A stretch of 64,000 nt of DNA. Origin: Vibrio marisflavi CECT 7928. GTDB lineage: Bacteria > Pseudomonadota > Gammaproteobacteria > Enterobacterales > Vibrionaceae. This document shows positions 1 to 9,267 of this stretch, piece by piece (within the stretch, counting starts at the first letter, position 1; each line of letters starts with the position of its first letter). The notes under the pieces are model-generated. The model searched no databases and was not told where the DNA came from. It worked only from the letters and a program-made list of their open reading frames with translations. A program made the translations under genes and the position numbers. The DNA lies in NCBI RefSeq assembly GCF_921294215.1, contig NZ_CAKLDM010000002.1, positions 2,356,001 through 2,420,000 of the forward strand, given 5' to 3'.

Positions 1-779
1 AAGTTTGACGATTTCAGTAGTTCCAATGTCGGTGTTGCTTCCCAATCTCTACCCGGCTGGCCTACCGCACGCTTACCGATAACACCTGTATATTTATCAA
101 AATTCGTGACCATATAATCAAGACGAGTCGGCACACCCTCATAGCGCGTACCATCATACAAAGTGATGACTTGGCGACCCGTTTTTGACTCAGAAATATT
201 TCCTGTATGAGAGAACATCACGCTTGGCAGCAAGGAACCTTGCGGCCTAAGCTGAGCAACAAACACGTTGGTTAACTGTTTGTCTTTTATATTGTCAATG
301 AATATGACCGATGAACCATCAGGTGAGGGCTGAAAAGTTCCTTTTTTAAGGAGCTCTACGGAGTCTTGAGCTTCTATTTTAGCCAGAATTTCACCCACTT
401 TGTGCTGTCCCCAAGGGGAAAGCCACAGCGAGTTAAAGGAAGCGACCCCCATGGTAATCAACGCCAGATATAGAGCAGCATGAATCAAGAACTTGTTGCC
501 AATACCCGTGGCGTTCATCACCGTAATTTCACTTTCCGCATACAAGCGACCAAATGTCAGCAAAATACCAACAAAGATACTAAGCGGAAGCATGAGCTGT
601 CCCATCTTTGGCATATTAAGCGCAACAATTGGAATAATCATATTAGCAGGGATATTGCCATCAGATGCATCACCCAATACACCAATAAACTGCTGACTTA
701 GAAACACCAAAAACAGCACAAAAAAGATCGCTAACTGGCTCTTGATTGTCTCGCGGATCAAATATCTAACAATAATCAC
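1..779 (-). CDS. lptF: LPS export ABC transporter permease LptF (5' part, runs off window)
   Basis: Inner-membrane permease of the LptB2FG complex, which extracts lipopolysaccharide from the inner membrane and passes it to the LptC/A/D bridge. About 259 N-terminal residues are readable on the minus strand with no stop, starting at a GTG (complement of 777-779) with the sequence VIIVRYLIRETIKSQ. Hydrophobic segments follow near residues 15-35, 50-75 and 95-115, then the soluble beta-jellyroll part begins (GTFQPSPDGSSVIFID). This matches the N-terminal half of LptF; the C-terminal membrane half lies outside the window. It is divergent from pepA, the usual gammaproteobacterial arrangement. lptG would be expected just beyond base 1. 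Confidence 0.93.
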   Translation of the reverse strand, partial: MIIVRYLIRETIKSQLAIFFVLFLVFLSQQFIGVLGDASDGNIPANMIIPIVALNMPKMGQLMLPLSIFVGILLTFGRLYAESEITVMNATGIGNKFLIHAALYLALITMGVASFNSLWLSPWGQHKVGEILAKIEAQDSVELLKKGTFQPSPDGSSVIFIDNIKDKQLTNVFVAQLRPQGSLLPSVMFSHTGNISESKTGRQVITLYDGTRYEGVPTRLDYMVTNFDKYTGVIGKRAVGQPGRDWEATPTLELLKSSN

Positions 780-891
780 GCTGAAATTACCTACACAAAA
801 CTTGTATTTTTAATCGAATCACTATAATTTCCCGTTGAACCTTATTATTTTTAAATTTTTTTCTAACTGTTAGTTTGCTAATTTAAAGACG

Positions 892-905
892 ATCCGCGCG
901 CGGAT
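892..905. promoter_or_regulatory. GC-only-core perfect palindrome between lptF and pepA
   Basis: A perfect 14-bp palindrome (ATCCGCGCGCGGAT) sits in the otherwise AT-rich lptF/pepA intergenic region, 63 bp before the pepA start. A second short inverted repeat (CTAAC-T-GTTAG) lies at 863-873. The position suits an operator or a 5' UTR hairpin of pepA. In E. coli PepA is itself a DNA-binding protein (XerB/CarP), so autoregulation is conceivable. That is inference only. Confidence 0.4.
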
Positions 906-968
906 TCAACAATTAAGATGCATTATCTAACATTTAGTTCTATTTGTCTTCAGGATGTAGGAGTACGC

Positions 969-2474
969 ATGGAGTTCAGTGTAAAAAGTGGTAGTCCAGA
1001 AAAGCAGCGAAGTGCATGTATCGTTGTCGGAGTATTTGAGCCACGCCGCCTTTCTCCAGTAGCTGAGCAATTGGATAAAATTAGCGATGGCTACATCAGC
1101 TCGTTGCTTAGACGAGGCGATTTGGAAGGCAAACCCGGGCAGATGCTACTGCTTCATCAAGTTCCAGGTGTGCTTTCTGAACGCGTTCTTTTAGTTGGCT
1201 GTGGTAAAGAACGTGAGCTCGGCGAACGTCAATATAAAGAAATTATCCAAAAAACCATTAGCACTTTAAATGAAACAGGCTCTATGGAAGCAGTATGTTT
1301 CCTTACTGAGCTGCATGTAAAAGGTCGCGATACTTACTGGAAAGTAAGACAAGCGGTTGAAGCGACAAAAGATGGCTTATATACATTTGATCAATTCAAA
1401 AGCAGTAAGCCAGAAACTCGTAGACCACTTAGAAAGCTAGTGTTTAATGTACCGACTCGCCGCGAGCTAAATATCGGTGAAAAAGCGATTGGTCACGGCC
1501 TTGCTATCGCATCTGGTGTGAAGGCGTGTAAAGATTTGGGCAACATGCCACCAAACATCGCCAACCCTGCGTACCTAGCATCACAAGCTCGTCGCCTTGC
1601 CGATGACTTCGATACCGTCAAAACAAAAATTGTCGGTGAAGAAGAAATGGAAAAACTAGGCATGACGTCTTACCTTTCTGTCGGTCGTGGTTCTAAAAAT
1701 GAATCAATGATGTCTGTGATTGAGTACAAAGGCAATCCAGATTCTGACGCGAAGCCAATTGTCCTAGTTGGTAAGGGGCTAACGTTCGATTCAGGCGGTA
1801 TCTCGCTTAAACCGGGCGAAGGCATGGACGAGATGAAATACGACATGTGTGGCGCAGCGTCTGTTTTCGGCACCATGAAAGCTCTTGCTAAACTTAACCT
1901 ACCTGTCAATGTAGTTGGTATTCTCGCTGGTTGTGAAAACATGCCTGGTAGCCAAGCCTATCGCCCGGGTGACATCTTAACAACTATGTCTGGCCAAACA
2001 GTTGAGGTTCTAAATACTGATGCTGAGGGTCGCCTAGTACTTTGTGATGCTCTTACTTATGTTGAGAAATTCAATCCAGAGTGTGTGATTGATATTGCAA
2101 CATTAACTGGCGCTTGTGTTATTGCTCTTGGTCATCACATTAGTGGTGTTATCTCGAACCATAACCCTCTATCACACGAAATCATTAACGCTTCTGAGCA
2201 GGCAAGTGATCGTGCATGGCGTTTGCCAATGACAGATGAGTTCCAAGACCAATTGAAGAGCCCATTTGCTGATATGGCGAACATTGGTGGTCGCCCTGGC
2301 GGTACCATTACTGCAGGCTGCTTCCTATCAAAGTTTGCGAAGAAGTATCATTGGGCTCACCTTGATATTGCAGGCACTGCATGGAAATCTGGTGCAGCCA
2401 AAGGCTCAACTGGACGCCCTGTATCTCTGCTAGTTCAGTTCCTTCTAAACCGAAGCGAAGAAGCTGAAGAGTAA
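969..2474 (+). CDS. pepA: Leucyl aminopeptidase PepA (M17 family)
   Basis: Cytosolic dinuclear-metal leucyl aminopeptidase; in E. coli it also acts as the DNA-binding accessory protein XerB/CarP. The protein is 501 aa, close to E. coli PepA (503 aa). All expected metal ligands are visible in the M17 catalytic domain: K269, D274, D292, and D351/E353 within the signature NTDAEGR. The start chosen is the ATG at 969, preceded by a GTAGGAG ribosome-binding site. An in-frame ATG at 918 would add 17 residues unlike the family. The gene is divergent from lptF and followed by a strong terminator before holC. Confidence 0.97.
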   Translation: MEFSVKSGSPEKQRSACIVVGVFEPRRLSPVAEQLDKISDGYISSLLRRGDLEGKPGQMLLLHQVPGVLSERVLLVGCGKERELGERQYKEIIQKTISTLNETGSMEAVCFLTELHVKGRDTYWKVRQAVEATKDGLYTFDQFKSSKPETRRPLRKLVFNVPTRRELNIGEKAIGHGLAIASGVKACKDLGNMPPNIANPAYLASQARRLADDFDTVKTKIVGEEEMEKLGMTSYLSVGRGSKNESMMSVIEYKGNPDSDAKPIVLVGKGLTFDSGGISLKPGEGMDEMKYDMCGAASVFGTMKALAKLNLPVNVVGILAGCENMPGSQAYRPGDILTTMSGQTVEVLNTDAEGRLVLCDALTYVEKFNPECVIDIATLTGACVIALGHHISGVISNHNPLSHEIINASEQASDRAWRLPMTDEFQDQLKSPFADMANIGGRPGGTITAGCFLSKFAKKYHWAHLDIAGTAWKSGAAKGSTGRPVSLLVQFLLNRSEEAEE

Positions 2475-2480
2475 TCGTTA

Positions 2481-2503
2481 AAGGGCCGAAAGGCCCTTTT
2501 TTA
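2481..2503 (+). terminator. Rho-independent terminator after pepA
   Basis: Inverted repeat AAGGGCC-GAA-GGCCCTT followed by a T run, starting 7 bp after the pepA stop codon. It ends only 12 bp before the holC ATG. Confidence 0.9.
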
Positions 2504-2515
2504 GCTTTCATTCCT

Positions 2516-2965
2516 ATGGCCAACGCAACCTTTTACATCATTTCAGCAGATACGCCTCAAGCCACAGAATCTGGCTTAATGGAGTACATATTGTTTCTCT
2601 GTCACCACTTTGTTCAGCAAAATGCGAAGCTATTCATTAACTGTGAAAACAAGCAACATGCAGAACAACTTGCCGAGATATTTTGGGACTCTGCACCAAG
2701 CGATTTCATTGCGCACAATTTAGTTGGTGAAGGGCCTCAATACGGAACCAATGTAGAAATAGGTTATGACGGTAAAACGCCTTCTTGGAACCGACAAATT
2801 GTAATTAATTTGGCCAATACTCATACAACCTTTGCGAACCAGTTCACAGAGGTGGTAGACTTCGTCTCTTGCGATGAAAAGGCAAAGCAAATTGCCAGAG
2901 GACGATTTAAACAATATCGTCACGCTGGTTTCCAAATGCAAACCATCGACATAAAACACCCATAG
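2516..2965 (+). CDS. holC: DNA polymerase III chi subunit HolC
   Basis: Clamp-loader-associated chi subunit of DNA polymerase III, which contacts single-strand binding protein. At 149 aa it matches the family length. It opens with MANATFYIIS and keeps the chi-family stretches LVGEGPQYGTNVEIGY and EVVDFV, both recognisable in E. coli HolC. The start is supported by alignment of the N terminus. It lacks an obvious Shine-Dalgarno sequence and lies 12 bp after the pepA terminator, so transcription by read-through or from an unrecognised promoter inside pepA must be assumed. valS follows 93 bp later, the conserved pepA-holC-valS order. Confidence 0.93.
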   Translation: MANATFYIISADTPQATESGLMEYILFLCHHFVQQNAKLFINCENKQHAEQLAEIFWDSAPSDFIAHNLVGEGPQYGTNVEIGYDGKTPSWNRQIVINLANTHTTFANQFTEVVDFVSCDEKAKQIARGRFKQYRHAGFQMQTIDIKHP

Positions 2966-3058
2966 TCAAACCTTATAGCTAAGGCTATCTTTTGCTAAGA
3001 TGCCTCACTTATAACGTTTGACTTAATACTCACAATCACAGTATCCATTAAGAGCGCT

Positions 3059-5917
3059 ATGGAAAAGACATACAACCCAACTTCAATCGAACAAGCTCTT
3101 TATCAAGCTTGGGAAGAAAAAGGCTATTTTAAGCCACACGGTGACACCACTAAAGAATCATACAGCATAATGATCCCGCCACCGAACGTCACTGGTAGCC
3201 TGCACATGGGCCACGCGTTCCAAGACACAATCATGGATACTTTGATTCGTTGTGAACGAATGAAAGGCAAAAACACCTTGTGGCAAGTTGGTACTGACCA
3301 CGCAGGTATCGCTACACAAATGGTTGTTGAACGCAAAATTGCTGCTGAAGAAGGCAAAACTAAGCACGATTACGGCCGCGAAGCTTTCATCGACAAGATT
3401 TGGGAATGGAAAGGCCAATCTGGTGGCACCATTACTCAGCAACTTCGTCGCTTAGGCGCATCCGTTGACTGGGATCGTGAGCGCTTCACGATGGATGATG
3501 GTTTATCTAACGCTGTTCAAGAAGTTTTCGTTCGTTTATATGAAGAAGATTTAATCTACCGCGGCAAGCGCCTAGTTAACTGGGATCCAAAGCTGCACAC
3601 TGCTATTTCTGATCTGGAAGTAGAAAACAAAGACAAAAAAGGCCACATGTGGCACTTCCGCTATCCACTAGCAGATGGCGTTAAGACGGCAGAAGGCAAA
3701 AACTACATCGTTGTTGCAACAACACGTCCTGAAACCATGCTTGGCGATACTGGTGTAGCTGTTAACCCAGAAGATCCACGTTACAAAGATCTGATCGGCA
3801 AAGAGATTGTTCTTCCTATCGTTGACCGTCGCATTCCTATCGTTGGCGATGAGCACGCCGATATGGAGAAAGGTACTGGTTGTGTAAAAATCACACCAGC
3901 GCACGACTTCAACGACTATGAAGTGGGTAAGCGCCACCAGCTACCAATGATCAACATCCTAACGTTTGACGCCAACATTCGTGATGCTGCGGAAGTGTTT
4001 AACACTAATGGCGAAGCAAGCGATGCATACTCGACTGAGCTTCCTGCTAAATACCATGGCATGGAGCGCTTTGCTGCTCGTAAAGCTGTTGTTGTTGAGT
4101 TTGAAGAACTTGGTCTTCTTGACGAAATTAAAGATCACGATCTAACGGTTCCTTACGGCGATCGTGGTGGCGTGGTTATCGAGCCAATGCTGACTGACCA
4201 ATGGTACGTTCGCACAGCTCCTCTGGCGGAAACAGCAACTAAAGCTGTTGAAGATGGCGAAATCCAATTCGTTCCTAAGCAGTATGAAAATATGTACTTC
4301 TCTTGGATGCGTGACATTCAAGATTGGTGTATCTCTCGTCAGCTTTGGTGGGGCCACCGCATCCCTGCATGGTACGACAACGATGGTAATGTCTACGTAG
4401 GTCGCACTGAAGAAGAAGTTCGCGCCAACAACAACCTTGCACCAGTGGTAGTATTACGCCAAGACGACGACGTATTGGATACTTGGTTCTCTTCTGCGTT
4501 ATGGACATTCGGTACTCAAGGCTGGCCTGAGAACACAGACGACCTAAAAACGTTCCACCCATCAGATGTACTAGTGACTGGTTTCGACATCATCTTCTTC
4601 TGGGTTGCTCGTATGATCATGATGACGATGCACTTCTGTAAAGATGAAAATGGCAAGCCACAAGTACCATTCAAGACGGTTTATGTTACGGGCCTAATCC
4701 GCGACGAAAACGGCGACAAAATGTCGAAGTCTAAAGGTAACGTGCTTGATCCAATCGATATGATTGATGGTATTGATCTTGAATCGCTCGTGACTAAGCG
4801 TACTGGCAACATGATGCAGCCTCAACTAGCGAAGAAGATTGAGAAGAACACTCGTAAGACATTCGAAAATGGTATTGAAGCGTACGGTACAGACGCTCTT
4901 CGATTCACGTTAGCTGCCATGGCTTCAACTGGCCGTGATATCAACTGGGATATGAAGCGCCTAGAAGGTTACCGCAACTTCTGTAACAAGCTTTGGAATG
5001 CTAGTCGATATGTTCTTATGAATACTGAAGAACAGGATTGTGGATTCAAAGGTGGTGAGATTGAATATTCACTAGCAGATAAGTGGATCGAGTCTCAGTT
5101 TGAGCTAGCTGCGAAAGAGTTCAATGGTCACATTGATAACTTCCGCCTAGATATGGCCGCGAACACAATTTATGAGTTCGTTTGGAACCAATTCTGTGAT
5201 TGGTACCTGGAGCTAACTAAACCTGTTCTATGGAAAGGAAATGAAGCTCAGCAACGTGGTACACGTCGCACGCTGATTACCGTTCTAGAGAAAACGCTTC
5301 GCCTAGCACACCCAGTTCTGCCATACATTACAGAGACGATCTGGCAAAGCGTGAAACCACTTGTTGACGGTGTTGAAGGCGACACTATCATGCTGCAAGC
5401 TCTGCCTCAGTATGATGAAGCAAACTTCAACCAAGAAGCGCTTGATGACATTGAATGGGTGAAGTCTTTCATCACAAGTATCCGTAACTTGCGTGCTGAA
5501 TACGACATCAACCCGGGTAAACCTCTGGAAGTGATGCTAAAAGCCGCTAGTGAGCAAGATGCTGCGCGCCTAGAAACTAACAAACAAGTACTGGTTTCTT
5601 TAGCGAAGCTTGAGTCAGTTCGAATCCTAGCTGCTGATGAAGAAACTCCAGCGTGCGCAACAGCGCTTGTTGCTAAGTCTGAGTTAATGATCCCAATGGC
5701 GGGCCTTATCGACAAAGATGCCGAGCTTGCTCGCCTTGACGGTGAAGTGAAAAAGACTCAAGGCGAAATCAAGCGTCTGGAAGGCAAGCTAAACAACGAG
5801 GGCTTTGTTGCCAAAGCACCTGAAGCCGTTGTCGCAAAAGAAAGAGAAAAACTTGAAGGTTACAAAGAAACGTTAGCTAAGCTAGAAGAGCAAAAGCAAA
5901 CTATTTCAAACCTTTAA
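3059..5917 (+). CDS. valS: Valyl-tRNA synthetase
   Basis: Class Ia aminoacyl-tRNA synthetase charging tRNA-Val, with an editing (CP1) domain that clears Thr-tRNA-Val. The 952-aa product has the HIGH-like motif HMGH at 49-52 inside [14 protein letters not shown] and the KMSKS loop at 554-558. Also visible are the editing-domain stretch [17 protein letters not shown], the anticodon-binding helical domain, and a C-terminal charged coiled coil (about 885-950) typical of ValS. Length and order match E. coli. It is the last gene of the pepA-holC-valS run and is followed by a terminator. Confidence 0.98.
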   Translation: MEKTYNPTSIEQALYQAWEEKGYFKPHGDTTKESYSIMIPPPNVTGSLHMGHAFQDTIMDTLIRCERMKGKNTLWQVGTDHAGIATQMVVERKIAAEEGKTKHDYGREAFIDKIWEWKGQSGGTITQQLRRLGASVDWDRERFTMDDGLSNAVQEVFVRLYEEDLIYRGKRLVNWDPKLHTAISDLEVENKDKKGHMWHFRYPLADGVKTAEGKNYIVVATTRPETMLGDTGVAVNPEDPRYKDLIGKEIVLPIVDRRIPIVGDEHADMEKGTGCVKITPAHDFNDYEVGKRHQLPMINILTFDANIRDAAEVFNTNGEASDAYSTELPAKYHGMERFAARKAVVVEFEELGLLDEIKDHDLTVPYGDRGGVVIEPMLTDQWYVRTAPLAETATKAVEDGEIQFVPKQYENMYFSWMRDIQDWCISRQLWWGHRIPAWYDNDGNVYVGRTEEEVRANNNLAPVVVLRQDDDVLDTWFSSALWTFGTQGWPENTDDLKTFHPSDVLVTGFDIIFFWVARMIMMTMHFCKDENGKPQVPFKTVYVTGLIRDENGDKMSKSKGNVLDPIDMIDGIDLESLVTKRTGNMMQPQLAKKIEKNTRKTFENGIEAYGTDALRFTLAAMASTGRDINWDMKRLEGYRNFCNKLWNASRYVLMNTEEQDCGFKGGEIEYSLADKWIESQFELAAKEFNGHIDNFRLDMAANTIYEFVWNQFCDWYLELTKPVLWKGNEAQQRGTRRTLITVLEKTLRLAHPVLPYITETIWQSVKPLVDGVEGDTIMLQALPQYDEANFNQEALDDIEWVKSFITSIRNLRAEYDINPGKPLEVMLKAASEQDAARLETNKQVLVSLAKLESVRILAADEETPACATALVAKSELMIPMAGLIDKDAELARLDGEVKKTQGEIKRLEGKLNNEGFVAKAPEAVVAKEREKLEGYKETLAKLEEQKQTISNL

Positions 5918-5937
5918 TCATCTAAATCTAGTATTTA

Positions 5938-5964
5938 AAGGCAGCACAATGTGCTGCCTTTATT
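5938..5964 (+). terminator. Terminator after valS
   Basis: Perfect stem AAAGGCAGCAC / GTGCTGCCTTT with a three-base loop, 20 bp after the valS stop. The T run is short (ATTTGTT). Confidence 0.82.
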
Positions 5965-6049
5965 TGTTCTGAGCCTACCTCTAAAGTTGTATCTTTACCG
6001 ATCCATTAACTAATATTTATATTGATAGATATATAAATAAAGGCACATT

Positions 6050-6817
6050 ATGGACCTTCGCTTACCGTTCAGAAAGCTTGTCACCAATATAATATTCGCT
6101 CTAAGCATTGTTTTAGGCTCTTCTTTTGCAGCTCAAAGCTCCGAAAACAAAATAGTGAAAATCAGCGCTGGCGAGTGGCCGCCTTTTATTGGCCAAGATT
6201 TGGAGAACAACGGATTTGTTGCCGAGATCATTACCGAAGCTTTCGCTAGCCAAGGCTACCAAGTTCAGTTCTATTTTTTACCTTGGAAGCGCGCCTATAA
6301 CGATACTCAACAAGGAAAGTACGATGCTAGTGCGATTTGGATGTTCGATGAAAAGCGAACTGAACATTTCCTATATAGCGATCCTGTTAGCCAAGAACAA
6401 TTCGTGTTTTTCCACCATATCGACACCCCTTTTGAATGGAAACAGATGGATGATATTAAGGGTAAACACCTTGGAGGCGGCCTAGGCTATAGCTATGGTG
6501 AAGAGCTCAATAAGCTCATTGAACAAGGGCAAGTCACGATGAGTCGAGTAAATGAGCCTAAACAAAACTTACTCATTTTGGCTCACAAACGTATCGACCT
6601 GTTTCCTGAAGAAGTTCACATTGGAAAATATACGCTCGAGCAACAGCCTATCGGGGTCCAACAGCAAATCACCTATCACCCCACTCCATTCCTCAGCAAC
6701 AGTAACTTCTTGCTGCTGCCTAAAGCGAACAACCGCAGTGATGAACTAAGAAAAATATTCAATCAAGGGTTGAAGGAATGGAAGGCCAAGCAATCAACAA
6801 CCACCTCTAAGCCTTAA
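6050..6817 (+). CDS. Periplasmic solute-binding protein, SBP_bac_3-like
   Basis: A 255-aa secreted protein with a signal peptide of about 28 residues (positively charged MDLRLPFRK, hydrophobic core, cleavage near FAA-QSS). It has the amino-acid-ABC-type substrate-binding fold: opening VKISAGEWPPFIG, then NNGFVAEIITEAF and LPWKRAYNDTQQGKYDAS. No permease or ATPase gene adjoins it, so it is an orphan; the ligand cannot be told from sequence. Start supported by AAAGG upstream of ATG 6050. It converges on rluA with only 6 bp between stop codons. It could serve as a sensor partner rather than a transporter component. Confidence 0.8.
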   Translation: MDLRLPFRKLVTNIIFALSIVLGSSFAAQSSENKIVKISAGEWPPFIGQDLENNGFVAEIITEAFASQGYQVQFYFLPWKRAYNDTQQGKYDASAIWMFDEKRTEHFLYSDPVSQEQFVFFHHIDTPFEWKQMDDIKGKHLGGGLGYSYGEELNKLIEQGQVTMSRVNEPKQNLLILAHKRIDLFPEEVHIGKYTLEQQPIGVQQQITYHPTPFLSNSNFLLLPKANNRSDELRKIFNQGLKEWKAKQSTTTSKP

Positions 6818-6823
6818 CAGTAC

Positions 6824-7561
6824 TTAACACTTTGGCAGTAATTTATAGTCTGGCAATTGCTCTGCTGGATGAAAGTGCTGAAAAATTTGCTGATTAGCAA
6901 GCGGATAAAAATCGCACTTAACAAATGCGCTAGATAGCATTTCAGTCGATGGGTGATAAAAACTCAACTCAGCAGCGTGCAATTGCAATCTATCGGAAAA
7001 CTCAAGTGCCTCACCAGTAGAGTAAAACTCATCCCCTACAATTGGATGACCTAATGCCTGCATATGTACTCTCAACTGATGAGAGCGTCCAGTAATAGGC
7101 AACAAGCGCACTACACAGGTTTGCTGCTCCCTCTCAACCACTTGATATAAGGTTTTTGACGGTTTACCGTGCTCAAAGCACACTTTCTGTCTTGGACGAT
7201 TTGGCCAGTCACAAATTAAAGGCAAATCAACTTCACCTTCATCCCGCGCTAAGTTTCCCCATACGCGAGCATAGTAAATCTTATGGGTTAAACGATATTG
7301 AAATTGCTTTTTAAGAGCTCTCTCTGCCTGCTTATTTTTAGCTAGCAGCATAAGACCTGAAGTCGACATATCTAAACGGTGAACAACTTGTATCTCTGCA
7401 AACTCTTCAACAAGCCTGCTCCACATGCTGTCATAGTGCTCTTGCAGCTTGCCCGGTACTGATAACAACCCTGATGGCTTATTCACCACTAGAATGTCAT
7501 CATCTTGGAAAACAATGTCTATCCAAGGATCTGTAGGTGGGGTGTAGTCAATCATTGCCAT
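6824..7561 (-). CDS. rluA: Dual-specificity RNA pseudouridine synthase RluA
   Basis: Converts uridine 746 of 23S rRNA and uridine 32 of several tRNAs to pseudouridine in E. coli. The 245-aa protein is slightly longer than E. coli RluA (219 aa), the extra residues lying at the C terminus. The catalytic Asp is D64 in VHRLDMSTSG, the same position as E. coli. Family blocks YTPPTDPW, VVNKPSGLLSVPG, LICDWPNRPRQKVCFE and ITGRSHQLRVHM are all present. The start is kept at 7561 because the MxM opening aligns with E. coli MGMENYNPP. Confidence 0.95.
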   Translation of the reverse strand: MAMIDYTPPTDPWIDIVFQDDDILVVNKPSGLLSVPGKLQEHYDSMWSRLVEEFAEIQVVHRLDMSTSGLMLLAKNKQAERALKKQFQYRLTHKIYYARVWGNLARDEGEVDLPLICDWPNRPRQKVCFEHGKPSKTLYQVVEREQQTCVVRLLPITGRSHQLRVHMQALGHPIVGDEFYSTGEALEFSDRLQLHAAELSFYHPSTEMLSSAFVKCDFYPLANQQIFQHFHPAEQLPDYKLLPKC

Positions 7562-7754
7562 CGTTCTGCAAAAGGCCTGTCTCGTTAAATAAGCGGCAAA
7601 TTATACAGAACAGTCATATCGGTGCTACTAAAAACTCTCCTCACTCACATATAGCTGTAGCTGAACAAGCTATTCAGTGATTTAATACCTAGTAGTAAAT
7701 ATTCGAAACATTTAAATAACAATAACGTTTATATCTAGTTAGCAGGAAGCTCCA

Positions 7755-9026
7755 ATGGATCAATCTCCAGAACTCAACAACACCACTCCTTTACCACTTT
7801 CTAAACTAATAAAGTCACTTGGCCCGGGCATAATGATGGCGGCTGCCGCGGTCGGAGGCTCACACCTTGTTGCGTCTACCAAAGCTGGCGCTATTTATGG
7901 CTGGCAGCTCGCCGGGCTGATTCTATTGGTCAACATTTTTAAATACCCATTTTTCCGTGCAGGCATCCAATATACGATGGGAACGGGAAAAAGCTTAGTT
8001 GAAGGCTATGCTCGACTTGGCCGAGTCTATTTATATTTCTTCGCACTACTTTGCGTCATCTCAGCGGTCATCAACACGGCAGCGCTTGTTATCTTTAGCG
8101 CTAGTTTGCTCAGCTACTTTATCCCATTTAACCTCTCAACCCTTTGGCTATCAGGGATCATCATTGCAGTTTGTATGGGGATATTGATTGCTGGCCATTA
8201 CCGAGCTTTAGACATTCTCTCTAAGTTCATTATGGCAACCCTTTCTATCGCGACTCTCATCGCAGTAGCGATTGCCTTTGATCTACCTACAGCAGCCAAT
8301 GCTGTCACGGTCGAGGCTTCTCCTTGGAACTTAGCTGCTATTGGGTTTATTGTCGTCACCATGGGGTGGATGCCTGCTCCAATAGAAATATCAAGCATCA
8401 CCTCTATGTGGCTAAAAAACCAAACCAAGCATCAAAATGTCACCAAGCAATCCGCTTTATTTGATTTCAATGTTGGTTATATCGGAACAGCAGTGCTCGC
8501 CTTAGTCTTTCTCGCTTTAGGCGCGTTGATATTACATGGTTCAGGGGAGAAGCTTTCTGCCTCAGGTGTTGGCTTTACTCACCAGCTTGTCGGCATGTAT
8601 GCCGCGACAATTGGTGAGTGGTCACGCTACCTTATCGCAGTGATCGCCTTCTTCTGTATTTTTGGTAGTACGATTACCGTTATTGATGGCTATGCACGAG
8701 TCATATCAGAGTCTCAACGACTAATACAAAACAAACCAGAATGTAGCTCTCGAACGACACAAGCATGGATGTGGATAATCTCGATTTGTGCATTAACGAT
8801 ACTGGCTTTTTTTACATCAGCACTGATGCCAATGCTTAACTTTGCCATGATCATGGCCTTTATCACCACACCATTTTTTGCCCTTTTGAACTATCTGCTC
8901 ATCAACAGTCCAGCACTACCTGAATCACTTCGTTCAGGCAAAGTGATGAAGAGCCTCTCAATTGTTGGCTTGATATATTTGTTTGGATTTTTAGCCGTCT
9001 TTATTTGGTGGAAGTGGTTTTTCTAA
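7755..9026 (+). CDS. Nramp-family (SLC11-like) transporter lacking canonical metal ligands
   Basis: A 423-aa polytopic inner-membrane protein with about 11 hydrophobic segments. It opens with LIKSLGPGIMMAAAAVGGSHLVAST, which aligns with TM1 of Nramp/MntH (GPGFL...DPGN). The canonical DPGN metal-binding motif is replaced by VGGS (33-36), and the TM6 MPH motif by MPAP (206-209). Both principal metal-coordinating regions are therefore altered. The fold is Nramp, but manganese/iron transport cannot be assumed; divergent Nramp-related families with other substrates are known. RBS AGGAAG precedes ATG 7755. It is followed by its own terminator, so it is probably monocistronic. Confidence 0.82.
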   Translation: MDQSPELNNTTPLPLSKLIKSLGPGIMMAAAAVGGSHLVASTKAGAIYGWQLAGLILLVNIFKYPFFRAGIQYTMGTGKSLVEGYARLGRVYLYFFALLCVISAVINTAALVIFSASLLSYFIPFNLSTLWLSGIIIAVCMGILIAGHYRALDILSKFIMATLSIATLIAVAIAFDLPTAANAVTVEASPWNLAAIGFIVVTMGWMPAPIEISSITSMWLKNQTKHQNVTKQSALFDFNVGYIGTAVLALVFLALGALILHGSGEKLSASGVGFTHQLVGMYAATIGEWSRYLIAVIAFFCIFGSTITVIDGYARVISESQRLIQNKPECSSRTTQAWMWIISICALTILAFFTSALMPMLNFAMIMAFITTPFFALLNYLLINSPALPESLRSGKVMKSLSIVGLIYLFGFLAVFIWWKWFF

Positions 9027-9048
9027 ATATTTCTGTTAACCACTCAAT

Positions 9049-9081
9049 CTATCGCCTCTTTTATGGGGCGATAGTTGTTTC
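9049..9081 (+). terminator. Terminator after the Nramp-like gene
   Basis: Stem CTATCGCC / GGCGATAG (9049-9056 and 9067-9074) followed by TTGTTTCT, 22 bp past the stop codon. Confidence 0.7.
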
Positions 9082-9094
9082 TGGGGGTTTAAAA

Positions 9095-9122
9095 TTAAGT
9101 TTCATGAACAATATGAACTTAA
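9095..9122. promoter_or_regulatory. Imperfect inverted repeat upstream of tctC
   Basis: TTAAGTTTCAT (9095-9105) and ATGAACTTAA (9113-9122) form a near-perfect inverted repeat differing by one extra T. It lies about 145 bp before tctC in an AT-rich region. It is a candidate operator, possibly for the two-component regulator encoded downstream of the operon. No consensus is known to me for that regulator, so this is only suggestive. Confidence 0.3.
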
Positions 9123-9267
9123 TTAATTTATTGCTCTTTATTCTCTTTAATTCCTCTATCTGTGCAATCTAGTTCTCTCGCTCTAAGTTAAAAAATGACA
9201 ACAAATGCAACATAAACGAAACATTTAAAGCTACAAAGAATAAGTTTATACGGACGAGGAACAAACC

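Noticed and set aside
918..968. In-frame upstream ATG extending PepA by 17 residues
   Set aside because: The extension is unlike PepA proteins, and the ATG at 969 has a good ribosome-binding site.
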